From Mesostigma viride (taxonomy: Eukaryota; Streptophyta; Mesostigmatophyceae; Mesostigmatales; Mesostigmataceae), in the NCBI GenBank assembly GCA_009746045.1, contig RPFO01000667.1, positions 4,469,362 through 4,533,361 of the forward strand: DNA of 64,000 nt, read 5' to 3'. How positions within the stretch are numbered: position 1 is the first letter of the stretch; each line of letters opens with the position of its first letter. A program made the translations under genes and the position numbers. The notes beneath the pieces were generated by a model. That model worked only from the letters and a program-made list of their open reading frames with translations, ran no database searches and was not told where the DNA came from. Of the stretch, positions 10,801 to 22,153 are shown piece by piece.

Positions 10801-10865
10801 CAGCCCAGTACAATGTACTGAGGAAGCTCATGAATGCTGACTGTCAAGTCGGTCTATCTGTCTAA
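7659..10865 (+). CDS. Copia-type pol polyprotein: integrase, protease-like, RT, RNase H
   Basis: Residues are counted from the TTG at 7671; the frame opens at 7659 with no ATG until residue 11, so a shift from an upstream frame is likely. Integrase: zinc-binding-like His/Cys segment (9-43), catalytic Asp68, Asp121 and Glu151 (GQQGVVER), and a C-terminal DNA-binding-like part to about 297. A retropepsin-like region (398-478) has MEIDTNAQVSVMG and DGPVILGQNFL. Copia-type RT (about 560-800) has LLDFKRAF and, at the catalytic turn, HGDD instead of YVDD. RNase H (about 898-1040) has IFVDSS, SSDVAECRA, LLTDS and NPADALTK. All 1,064 codons are open. The domain order IN-PR-RT-RH is unusual. Confidence 0.93.
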   Translation, partial: KFSLLYDIASRLHTMFGHAAQSLQVARRLGGSELYSICQQVAQACKCRLVARKPKQSHARTPILQPGHVQVDIQRIRGLKLLVAVDRYTKYKTLEILPDMEKPTLIAALKLTRSRYPGLELLQCDIQFECCENLPEFPELLITPRESHGQQGVVERAIQEIKTVLLVERIPRTSSAIVTSAWLRSVEDRLNLRTPMFFGDIAINPLMLHTRMLPADAEQAWKEKLEAKFLKLRQKDKGWSVLEPNVGQQVVVWKEPSFPGKRGSWHDGVVTRVEAAGHKCWVAIDGSQAVHRLSWSKIRPRGGNQGDLFQVPAGVQGGGDVELPDQGATAVSSPQGDPGPAPGVPSHTVVGQAGGQAAPPERPDTRPRGVRLSDIVQALQRAKKEPKVSKLVQLDEPEVAAMEIDTNAQVSVMGPQHTGELLVGEPSCPWVSDFSGRTHLRVLGEVTAPVMGVDVTFLVLEDYDGPVILGQNFLGNPGISIRATALRRDGWGMIPLENFRTTFPVRCRAKPVKGVKWDEGEVPPAASLVIPAVLHPSSIGITHRSLAAHSPLTYDQLVQEMSSPTLFEAWKLAFSKALEEWLQFECAAPTDRRPPASRKLALRFVLKRKVVDEVSVPHVRPVLNEYHGTGSLPGEELYTPGMLHDTWRILLCLYVGLLNRGAAMSSVLLDFKRAFLKSDPEVARRVWKQDEPYCVEVPAIWKLELHQQFLVILKGLEGLRSSPIIWRLTLQEALISECGLRVSSVDPCLLLAQWEGLPVYASLHGDDLHLLAPTTWLKKFIPVISGKFSLGKELWQEPNKPVVFCGMQATLFRRDGEWSIRLQAGGDYKQTIVKALPEKITQAAGPELRGMWAWFASICGPSLMVHSRMPDEVLEDEKPRVIARLVESTPDLILSGIDFAQPITLEIFVDSSMDARQVTKVRGRSAALFAFYQSRASLFSWYSRLQKRVCISSDVAECRAICEGIQSSLYIKELMLELASVTPWTLQMETLLLTDSMGMVQFVHKQLARSRDLDYLLLKELASLVDLKHIPGEENPADALTKLPHKAPAQYNVLRKLMNADCQVGLSV

Positions 10866-11612
10866 AAGCTGAGAGCTGGGTGCTTAAGTCTCTGGATATC
10901 AGGCTGGGAGCTTGATTGTACATAATCCTGAGCACACCTTGAGGGGTGAGACATGTCTCTGGTGTGGGAATGTCTGACATTGTCTCTGATGGAGAGATGT
11001 CTATCTGGGGTTTTCATCTCAGTCTGAGGTTTCCCCAGATCTGTGGTTTGTGGGCGGGGTTCGATTCCCTGGTGCCGTCTTAAGGCGGAGTTTCACGGAC
11101 TGGCTGACCCATCCACCATGCTGGTGAGGTGGCGACAGGTCCCCTGATTTTCCACGGTTGGAACGAGTATAGGAGCTTGTGTTTTGCATGTGCTTCGCGT
11201 AGATGTTGTGTCTGGTTCGATAAGGGGCAGCAGACCGGCGCCGACTCCCGTCTGGGGGTCAGCAATGTTTTCTGATGAGCTGTTGTGGGTGATCTGTGGG
11301 GTTTCGCCTAAGGTCCTGAAGGTTGTACATACTTCTCAAGTTCTTAGCTGAACACCTATGGGCTGCCACAGTTGGCCAACCTCTTGTACATGGGTAACAC
11401 AACGAGCCTCCCGTGAAGGGATAGGGACTCATTGTAATTTGTTTGTGCTCCTGAGCCAGTATGGGTGCTATGTACATATAATAAGGAATCCAAGCTGACT
11501 GTCATGCCCAGCGGGTTGTGACTTGTAGTCGGGGAGGATGTCCAGTACCCATTGTGTGTGTTTGTATGTAGACTTGTGTGAGCTGCTACAGCTCAAGAAA
11601 AGAAAGGATTGG
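10866..11612 (+). other. 3' untranslated region of the Copia element, ending in a purine tract
   Basis: About 750 bp without a credible ORF between the pol stop and the 3' LTR. The last bases, 11594-11612 (AAGAAAAGAAAGG...), form a purine-rich tract directly before the LTR and are the likely polypurine primer for plus-strand synthesis. Confidence 0.7.
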
Positions 11613-12313
11613 AGTTAACGCCAAGCGCATTGGCGTGATCCTGATTCGGCATATCTCTGCGATTCCAGCGGCACCGGAACGAGTTCATTCCGACAAGTAT
11701 CAAGAAAGTTATGGCGTTCCGACTTCCCGGTCGCGCGCGAGCGCGAGCCGGCTGTTCTTCTAAGTCGGACGTGAATATTTGCCGACGACATATGGGGTCG
11801 ACAGTAATTCCTGGGCTGACAGGAATTAGGTGCTGAACCTACGACGGTATTGGGTTAATACGTCGTACGCAGGAAATAGGAACCTTAACCTGTGGTCTGG
11901 TGGTACCGCAGGCCTAGTCCTGGACTTCTAGGTGCAGATGCAATAGTCACTGTGGACTGCGCTCTGTGGTCACTGTGCCTGTATGGCAGACCTACTGTAT
12001 AGGAACTGGGCGCTGTACAGGTAGTGAATACTGTACCGGGGGTGTTATTACTGAGCAGGCCTCCTAGGCTGCTCAGGACTAGCAAGCACAGTGCACAAGT
12101 ATATAAAGAATAGGCCAGTGCCAATTGGGCATCTCTTGCGAGCCCGCCTCACGTGTGTTGCCTTGACTTGGCAAGCGCGTGTACAAGCCTCAAGTGTGTG
12201 AGCGCTGTAACATTATCCAATTTTAACAAAGCTCCGTTTCCAACCATATTCACACATTGCTGCATTGCAACCATATATCCTTCACAACATTGCGTTTGCT
12301 AAGAACGTTAACT
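11613..12313 (+). repeat. 3' LTR of the Copia element
   Basis: Near-identical to 4294-4988. Differences seen: a few substitutions, one extra G in a G run, and insertions of 2 and 3 bp near the end, which account exactly for the 6-bp length difference. TGTAA lies at 12206-12210. Followed by GATAT, the target duplication. Confidence 0.95.
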
Positions 12314-12418
12314 GATATGCTGCTCATGTCCGCAATGAGGACCTGTACCAGGGCATGCCATATATCACCAGCAGCATATCACTAGCGGCGCCTGCAGCTA
12401 GTAAGTAAGTAAGTAAGT
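12314..12418 (+). mobile_element. 3' end of the interrupted plus-strand LINE, with AGTA tail
   Basis: Reading on from 4293 across the insertion restores the RT C-terminal frame (GYAAHVRNEDLYQG), showing that this is the displaced end of the LINE. It closes with an AGTA microsatellite at 12398-12418, a typical LINE 3' tail. The tail is directly abutted by the 3' end of the minus-strand LINE. Confidence 0.75.
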
Positions 12419-12533
12419 ACTTGCGTGTCATGCGCAAAGGCATGCCACGGAGTACTATGCTAATCTCATTAGAAAAATTATTACACAAAAGTTTAAACAA
12501 ATATCGTCTGCATCATCCCCCAACCGTTAAGCA

Positions 12534-12896
12534 CTAGATGGGGATGTAATCCTCATCCGAGCTGTCCTCTACGATAATGGCAGACGAGGCGGTCGTGTAG
12601 CGGCTATCCTCAGGACCAATAACCTCCACCTGCGGACTTCTACCCTGGCTAGCAACGGGCCGTGGCCGGGGCCCGTGGGGAGAAAACAGGAGCATACCCC
12701 TCGGGAAAGTGCTTATCGCAGATGGCAGCCCATTTCTCCTTGTCATGATCATGTGGGCGCGGAGTACGGATAGTCCCAGAAGCCCTGCATCTTCAAGCAG
12801 TTGTGTCACATACAGTAGGTCCGGGTCGCGCCGCGCCGGTGCCCGGCGCGCGCAAGTTTGCCTGTGGGTTGCGATGGGACAAAGGGACCCTGCCAT
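12534..12896 (-). pseudogene. C-terminal tail of the minus-strand LINE polyprotein
   Basis: The last open frame of the element ends in SSAIIVEDSSDEDYIPI and a stop. The hydrophobic-plus-acidic pattern AIIVEDSSDED has the form of a SUMO-interaction motif. Upstream it is Arg/Pro-rich without recognisable domains. About 110 bp of AT-rich 3' UTR follow. Confidence 0.5.
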
Positions 12897-12930
12897 AGGA
12901 GGAGGTGTCTATGTACCTGGTTGGCCCGTC

Positions 12931-14537
12931 TTAAGCCCCGGCCCCGGCAGGGCCCACATCGGTATTCACCTGGTCTGTGCGGGCAAGATGGCCGGCAAAG
13001 AGGAGGCGGCGGTGTCGGATGGTACAGACTGTATGGGTGACAAGAGGGAGCTCGCAGTAGAGCTCGGCCCGGGTGCGGCGTTCTTGGTAGCGGACGCCGA
13101 GGATATGACGGAGCATTCGAGTGACGGTGCCGTCAAGCTGCTGGCTCAGCGCCTGGTCCAGGGTCCACGCCTCGCAGCCATAAAGGAGGATGCTGAGGAC
13201 AAGGGCCTTGAACAGAATGCGCTTGCGTCGCTCACTCAGGTAGCGACAGGTCCAGAACCTGTCGAGGCGGCGGAGGGCCGCCCAGGCCTGGCCAATGCGG
13301 GTGTTGATGTCGTCGGCCGTGGAGGGAATTGCCAGCTGCCAAGGAGCTTGAAGCGAGTCGCCGGGGGGACGGGGCTGCCGTCCAGCAAGAAAAGGGTGGG
13401 TGGGGCTATCCCAGCAGGGAAGCCGATGGCCATGACCTCCGTTTTCTTGCTGATCATAAGCCCAACCGCCCGCGCTTCCAGTGATAAGCTGTCTAGCCAC
13501 AGTTGGGCTGACTCCGGCCGGGGTTTCCACGAGTGTCGTGTCATCAGCGTAGATCAGATCGCTCAGGCGGTAGGGTGGGTCAACCCCGCCGTAGCTGGCG
13601 TACTCCGTGACCTCGATCCCCGGCGGGCGCCCCTCCACCCGGGCGAAGCGGGCTTGTGCACGCCGCATAATATAGTCCACCATAATGATGAATAGATATG
13701 GGGAGAGCACACAGCCCCGCTGCCACACCCCGGTGTGCAGGGGGAACGCCGGAGTGACGCCGTCGGCGGTACGGACCTGGGCTTGGGACCCTTCATAGAA
13801 CTGGCGGATGATCTCAACGATGTAAGATGGGACACGGAACAGGTGGACCACCCACAGGGCGTCCCATATACATAACCGTATCGAATGCCTTGGTGTAATC
13901 CACGAAGATCAATAGCAATGGCAAGAGGCCGGGGGCCAGGCGGCCCACTTCCTCGATCAGGCGGCGCGCGGTAATAGTGACCATAACACAATTGCGACCA
14001 ACACGGAAGCCCATCTGGGACTCACCTAGGTGGGGATCGAAGCTGGCGCGCATGCGGTTCAGCAGGAGACGCATGAAGACTTTCAGCACGCAGCTTTGGA
14101 GGCATACGCCGCGGTAGTTGCCGGTATCCGCGGCGGACCCCTTGCCCTTGTAGAGCATGACCCGGACAGCGGTCTTCCAATACGTCGGCGGGGGGAGGCC
14201 ATCTCGTAGAATCCAGTTGCAAACACCCCGGAGGAAAGGCTCAGGCTCAGGCATCTTAACCACCTCCGGTGAAATATTGTCCACAGTCCCATGGCAGCAA
14301 CATTGCGGAGGGTGGAGATGGCAGCAGCCCATTCCTGGGGAGTCCACTCCTCGTGGGGGCCGTCCACCAGGGGGCGGGAGAGCGGTGGGACCAGGTAGTC
14401 CGTCTCGCTGGTAGGCGCCTGCGGGGGCTCAATGGGGCCGCCTCGGCTGGCCGCAGGGCGTGCAGCTGCAGCGGGGTCAAGCAGGGGGGGCGGGCCAGGG
14501 GCCCCCGATAGTTTGGCCTGGGACTGAGCTGAACCAA
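12931..14537 (-). pseudogene. Reverse transcriptase of the minus-strand LINE
   Basis: RT blocks lie in several frames: NYRGVCLQSCVLKVFMRLLLNR and QMGFRVGRN, FVDYTKAFDTV, RGCVLSPYLFIIMVDYIMRR, the catalytic LIYADDTTLVE, a displaced palm/thumb segment with LEARAVGLMISKKTEVMAIG, and SILLYGCEAWTLDQALSQQLDG with a C-terminal IRHRRLLFAGHLAR. The last segment is the usual end of such LINEs. At least three frame changes show the copy is inactive. Confidence 0.85.
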
Positions 14538-15035
14538 ATCTCAAGGCGTTCACTGGGGGTGCCTGGGATGTCAGCCCGTTGCGTTTCCCGCCGTCCGGTG
14601 AGACGGTCGAGAGAGCGCCAGGCCGCCTTGTGCTGGTTGGCGGCCGTGTGGCGATTGATTTCGGCGGCAAGTGTCTCCACCTCCTCCGCATGTGCGGCAG
14701 TATATGCTTGAGTAAGCCGTTCCTGGTACGGGTACAGGTCCTCCCCGCGGCGGCGGGCCTGCGCTAGCGCCAGCCGGGCGGCAACCACCCGGGCGTCGCG
14801 CAGGTAGAGCGGGGCTGGTCGGGCGCGGGGTTGCTCGGGGAGAAGCTTAGAGCCAAGCTCCACCGATCGCATGAACAGTTCGTACATGTAGGGTGGCGTG
14901 AGATCTACACCGCGATCTGCGTCCAGGTACATCAAAGGTTGCGCGTCCACGAAGGCAGACCTGATTGCATCGCGGCGTATCTCATCCGCTGACCACTTCT
15001 CCCTGCGCCCACGGACGGGGCGTAAGCAGGTCCAG

Positions 15036-16198
15036 TCAGGGCGGGGCCGGGGGCGGCGGCGCGCAGGGGCCTGAAGACGTAGGCGCAAGGTTGCGGTGAC
15101 CATGCGGTGATCCGATGCGATACTGGGGGTGGTCAGCGTACGGGCATCGATGACGGAAGAGCGCCAGCACTTGCGCACAAGTATGTAGTCCAAGCATACA
15201 CATCGCCGCCGAGGGAGCATCGCCGCCAGCCGCCCTGCGCATGGGGCCCACAAAGGTCACTAGTGCCTCAGGCGGTTTAGCAAACAGCGTATTGGCAGCA
15301 GTCAAGTCCCCCTCAGTGAGCAGTTGCTCAAGTAGGGCGGTGTTGGCATTGCTATATCGGTTAGGCGCGGCGCATACATGCAGCCCCCGCGGCCCACGGG
15401 CAGGGTCGCGTAACTTGGCATCCACCAAGATGGCAACGATGTATTGACGTGGGATCTGTTTCTCTATGTCGAGCAACTGGTTGAAGAACGCTGCGCGGTC
15501 CTCGGCCGGTGATGCCCAGCATGTGGGGCATATCCGACAATTACCGAAAGCATAATGGGGGTCCGTCCTTCAAGGGAGGGGAAAGTGCACTGAAGGATCC
15601 GATTAGAGCAAAGTTTGTGGTCCACGAGCTGGGCGGCAGCGGTGGGGGAGCACCGAGCAGGCCCACTCCTCCCTGACCCGGTGCATGCGCCACTGAGGCC
15701 GCACAGCAGTTGCCATTGTAGTGCGAGGGTGACACGCTGAACGGGGCCCTCAAAGGAGCGTCGGTGCTCTTGGACCCCAAGCACATCAATGCCATATAGG
15801 CGGCAGTAGTGGACAAGCTCGTTGGCCTGCGGGGGGGCATCTCCCCCGGGCAGGGTGCGGACATTGTAGGTAGCGATGCGCAGCGAGTGGTGCCGGCGTT
15901 GGCCCAGCAGGGGGCGCCGGGGACCCACGGTGTCGGCAGGGGGTTGGGGGGAGGCTGGCGGGGACGTGTGTGCGGCGTGAGATAACATAGTACTTTTCAA
16001 CGCGCATAGGGCACCCTCCAGGCGGGCGGCGCGACTTGCTCGCCTGGTCTTGGGGTCAAAGAATGCAGCATACCGTTGGGAGTGCCGGGTTGCGAAAGCC
16101 AGCAGGCGCTCCTTGTTGCGAAGTTGGTGATGAAGGTCGCGGCTTTGACTCCGTTGCGTCGTCCGTGAGATTGGACTATCCAAGACACGCTCGGCCAT
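15036..16198 (-). pseudogene. APE-type endonuclease of the minus-strand LINE
   Basis: The frame from 16198 contains LRIATYNVRTLPGG and YGIDVLGVQEHRR, with the Asn and Glu of the APE active site. After a frame change, the end of the domain has LDYILVRK and IASDHRMVTATLRL, with the catalytic SDH. This type of nuclease nicks target DNA to prime LINE reverse transcription. The frame change near 15470 makes it non-functional as it stands. Confidence 0.8.
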
Positions 16199-16274
16199 CG
16201 GACGACGGGTGTGGGGGGTGGGTTCTAGCTAACCCCCCGGTAGCTGCTCGCGGTGTGAGGGGGCGGGGAGGGCC

Positions 16275-16628
16275 TCAGTACTCCCTACCCCCCCGCGCGT
16301 CTCCCCTCGGCGTGGTAACCTCCCGCGAGGTAACCTCCATGTGCCATGGGTCGTCCTTCCACAGCAGCCGCATCTTCTTCGTGCGGTCAGCGAGGGCCTT
16401 CTTCGCGTCCTCTTGTGCCAGCCGGTCCCTGCGAGCGCGAAGCTGCGCCGGGGTCAGATCGTCGTCGAGACTCCAACCCAAGCCTCGTGGTAGCTTGGTG
16501 CGGTGTTGGAGAATATAGTGCTTGCCGATGGGGCTGCAGCTAGTAGGGCACCTAGCTCGCACCAACCAGGTAGACACCTCACGTGCCCCCCCCGCGCAGG
16601 ACTGCGTCCAGCTCAGCCTGGCCGGCAC
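16275..16628 (-). other. Short charged ORF at the 5' end of the minus-strand LINE
   Basis: A 117-codon frame with a charged helical stretch (LTPAQLRARRDRLAQEDAKK, then KKMRLLWKDDPW). It precedes the endonuclease in the same direction and could be ORF1 or the N-terminus of the element. No domain is recognised. Confidence 0.35.
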
Positions 16629-16859
16629 CTCCTGACGTGGGACGGGCCCCGTGATGTTAGACGCCGCAAGGCCCGCACCTTCAAAGAACAGCTAGTAGAG
16701 GACATGGGGGGCCTAGGCCTCTCCGTGATTTGGAAGAAGATGATGGACAAGGCCAAGTGGGCCCAGGTCATAGAGGACAACGAGCCCCCCCCTGTGGGGA
16801 AGCGCCCGCGTGTGCAACCCGCGGGAGGCACGCCAGACAGCTCCCCTAGGGCAGCGTGA
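16600..16859 (+). pseudogene. TE-derived ORF end with SVIW motif
   Basis: The plus-strand frame ends with RRKARTFKEQLVEDMGGLG, LSVIWKKMMDKAKW and PPPVGKRPRVQ, then a stop at 16857-16859. It is clearly related to the peptides in the inverted arms at 1287-1518 and 2316-2544. It is head-to-head with the minus-strand LINE. The element type and function are unknown. Confidence 0.45.
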
Positions 16860-17205
16860 TGCTGTTTAGATAGATGTTGTAGTCGTTGACAATTTGCTAT
16901 TTTTTTAGAATTTCACGTTTTCTCAGCGACGGGGGCTGAGATTAATTAAGAGGTACCTTGAAATTAAATAAGCCGCATGCCTCCATCAAGATATAATATA
17001 TATATTTAATAATATAATTACTTACTTAGAATATATTATTGGAGGTGGATATATTATTGGAGGTGAGCTTCTATTGGCGTAAATGTGTAGCATTGTACGA
17101 CAAAGTGTCTGGGGCGACGGAAAGTACTGAAGTCGTTGAAAATTTGGCGTCGTAGCTCGAGTTACGGTCCTAGGACGTTTTGCTGTACGAGCAACTATTT
17201 CAACT
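16860..17205. other. AT-rich spacer, no gene seen
   Basis: AT-rich sequence with poly-T and TATATA stretches. TAGATAGATGTTGTAG just after the ORF end recurs near 17967, hinting at a shared transposon 3' region. Confidence 0.4.
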
Positions 17206-17723
17206 ATGCTTCGTAAGTCTACTAGAGTTAGTTCTAAGTGCGTGTCCTTTGGTCGATCCAAAGGCGACATCGAATGGCCGAATGCGCAACCATGGTTCGA
17301 CCATCATGCAAGGATGAGTCGCGAGCCAAACCTTATTGAGACGCTATCACATATGATGAAGACTGGCCACTTGTCTGCATGGTTGGCAAACCAAATTCCT
17401 GCATGGTTGGCAGGAGAGTGTACTATGGAAGGGGTCTGGACTATCCCCGTGCGCAATCTTTTTGAGATCATGGTAGCGCCAAAGTTGGGTGACCACTCAC
17501 TGCATGTGATTGCACGTGCCATAGAGCGAGCGCTGTTATAGTCATGGACGCCATCCTTGATGAGGTGCGTCGGCCTCGCAACAATTACTTGGATGATGAC
17601 TCCCTCATTGAGAAAGTGGTACAGGACCGCAATAACAATGAGCAGCAGCAATGCCCTATTCGGGTGGACAGCGATAGCGAGTCGCATGAGTCTGAACTGG
17701 AGCAGAAAACCCAGCACATGTGA
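17206..17723 (+). other. Two consecutive small ORFs, probably transposon-derived
   Basis: 17206-17541 encodes 111 residues with no known domain (Trp-rich: EWPNAQPWFDHH, SAWLANQIPAWLAG). Two bases after its stop, 17544-17723 encodes 59 residues rich in Asp, Asn and Gln, ending with PIRVDSDSESHESELEQ, again a hydrophobic-plus-acidic tail. Their near-overlap suggests one coding unit split by a frame change. Not recognised. Confidence 0.35.
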
Positions 17724-18623
17724 ATACAGAAATGTGTGCCATGGGATTATGTGATTTCATGAGGTCTATGTGAAAACAGATATGCATGTCTAGATACGGT
17801 GTGTTTTGATGAGACATACGGCTTCAGCATGAAAGCTTTACCTGGGTGACTTAAAACGGCTGTGTAACTTATTTTTTAATGAAAAACCACTTTTTTGATT
17901 TAATCCTAAAAACGAGAAACGAGAAAAATACGCCTCGAGCCAACAGTAGAAATGTAGTTAGTCATGCTGTTAGATAGATGTTGTAGGTAGCTGATGTAGA
18001 TAGATTAGACCGGTAGGACTGTTTGCACCCACCCATCCATTAAATTAAAATTAAATTAAATTATAACATGCCTCCGTTGGGAGATCATGTAGCACATATT
18101 CCTTGATGGTTGGGTGGGATGGAAGGAGCCGCGTAATCGAACTAACCTAACTCTAATCTAGCTAGTCTAGAAAAATCCTAACTACCCTACTCATCAAAAC
18201 GCCTCCTCCGCTTGGGGGGAGGTGGTTTGCCCACAGGTTTGCCCACCCATCCATCCATCGGGGTTAATGCTCCGTGACTCCCCAACGGGAGCACGAGTCT
18301 AATTAATTAATTAATTACAGACAAACCAGTCGAGGCTGCCCGGGTGTCATGAGCCCGTCTTGTCTAGGGTAGCACATGTCCATGCCTAGTCTATCACGGA
18401 AAGTCCACGAGTGGCGGCCCTGCCGCGCGCGGCCTGGGGCACGCCAGATGAGGACAAAACGTCCGTAGGACCATGGGGTAGCCCTACTGCATCCACTATG
18501 CTTTTGATGTGTTGAAGCTTTATTGCACCCACTGTAGATGCTAGTGTACTCTCCCAGTGAGACTCTGGCCTCAAAAGTCGGTACCCTGTGACTCTCCCAA
18601 CGGAGGCACGTGAATGAATAAAG
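17724..18623. repeat. Non-coding stretch with copies of a TE 3'-terminal motif
   Basis: No gene is seen. A motif of the form CTCCCAACGGAGGCACG occurs three times (reverse at about 18070-18090, forward at 18268-18297 and 18587-18612). The second is followed by a TTAA array, the third by the start of the giant GGAA-type array. 18314-18397 (minus) is the partner of 1218-1294. Confidence 0.5.
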
Positions 18624-21644
<3,021 letters not shown>

Positions 21645-22153
21645 TACTGATGGTTCTGACCTACGGCGTGGCGCTTACAACACCATGTTGACTGACGAAG
21701 TTGTTGCATTCGTGCAAAACTGTAATTCTGAGGTAGAAGGACAAACTACCCCTAGCTCTCCTCCCCCACCCCAATGGCCATCGCACTGAGCATGCCGATT
21801 AGAACAGTTTCTCACGAGTCATCTCACTAATCAAACATCTTATTACATAGATTTTCTCGAAGTACAATGACACTGGCCACGGGCTGGACAAAGCTAAATA
21901 GTCTACGTGTCCATGGGCAAAGTCGGACAAAGCCGGACAAAGCCCTTTCCTCAAGAGCGATTTGTTAAAACCTAGAATATAGCAGCACTTTCCCCATCAA
22001 ATCTAAGATATTCTTATCCCCAGTTCAGAGGACAGTTTGTGTGATGGTCTATTTACCCAACAGCTGTTATCCAACCTCATATCCTGCCCTCCGAGACCTC
22101 GGACCCACGGCTGGGAACCAAAACATAGCGCGGATGACTGGCAGCTGCCAAGG
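21645..22153. other. Region after the RIK-like gene, with its probable poly(A) signal
   Basis: No ORF of note. On the minus strand, TGTAA (the green-algal polyadenylation pentamer) lies at 21847-21843, about 300 nt after the stop codon of the RIK-like gene, giving a plausible 3' UTR. The rest, to the microsatellite, is unassigned. Confidence 0.45.

Larger units (their letters stand above)
4294..12313 (+). mobile_element. Complete Copia-type LTR retrotransposon inserted in a LINE
   Basis: Two near-identical LTRs (4294-4988, 695 bp; 11613-12313, 701 bp) bound a 6.6-kb interior. The flanks are a perfect 5-bp target duplication, GATAT at 4289-4293 and 12314-12318. The LTRs differ by a handful of substitutions and three small indels, so insertion is recent. 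The interior holds a leader with small ORFs, a frame-broken gag with zinc knuckle, and one long pol frame with integrase, protease-like, reverse transcriptase and RNase H domains. RT and RNase H are of Copia type. The LTR ends are AGTTAACG...CGTTAACT rather than TG...CA. No convincing primer-binding site was recognised after the 5' LTR. Confidence 0.95.
12419..16630 (-). mobile_element. Decayed minus-strand LINE with APE endonuclease and RT
   Basis: A near full-length non-LTR element reading right to left: a short ORF1-like frame (16628-16275), endonuclease (16198-15036), linker and RT (about 14690-12931), and a C-terminal tail to 12534. Several frame changes break it. Parts of the linker and RT are homologous to the plus-strand LINE at 2570-4293. 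The 3' end abuts the AGTA/TACT array at 12398-12418. Confidence 0.85.
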
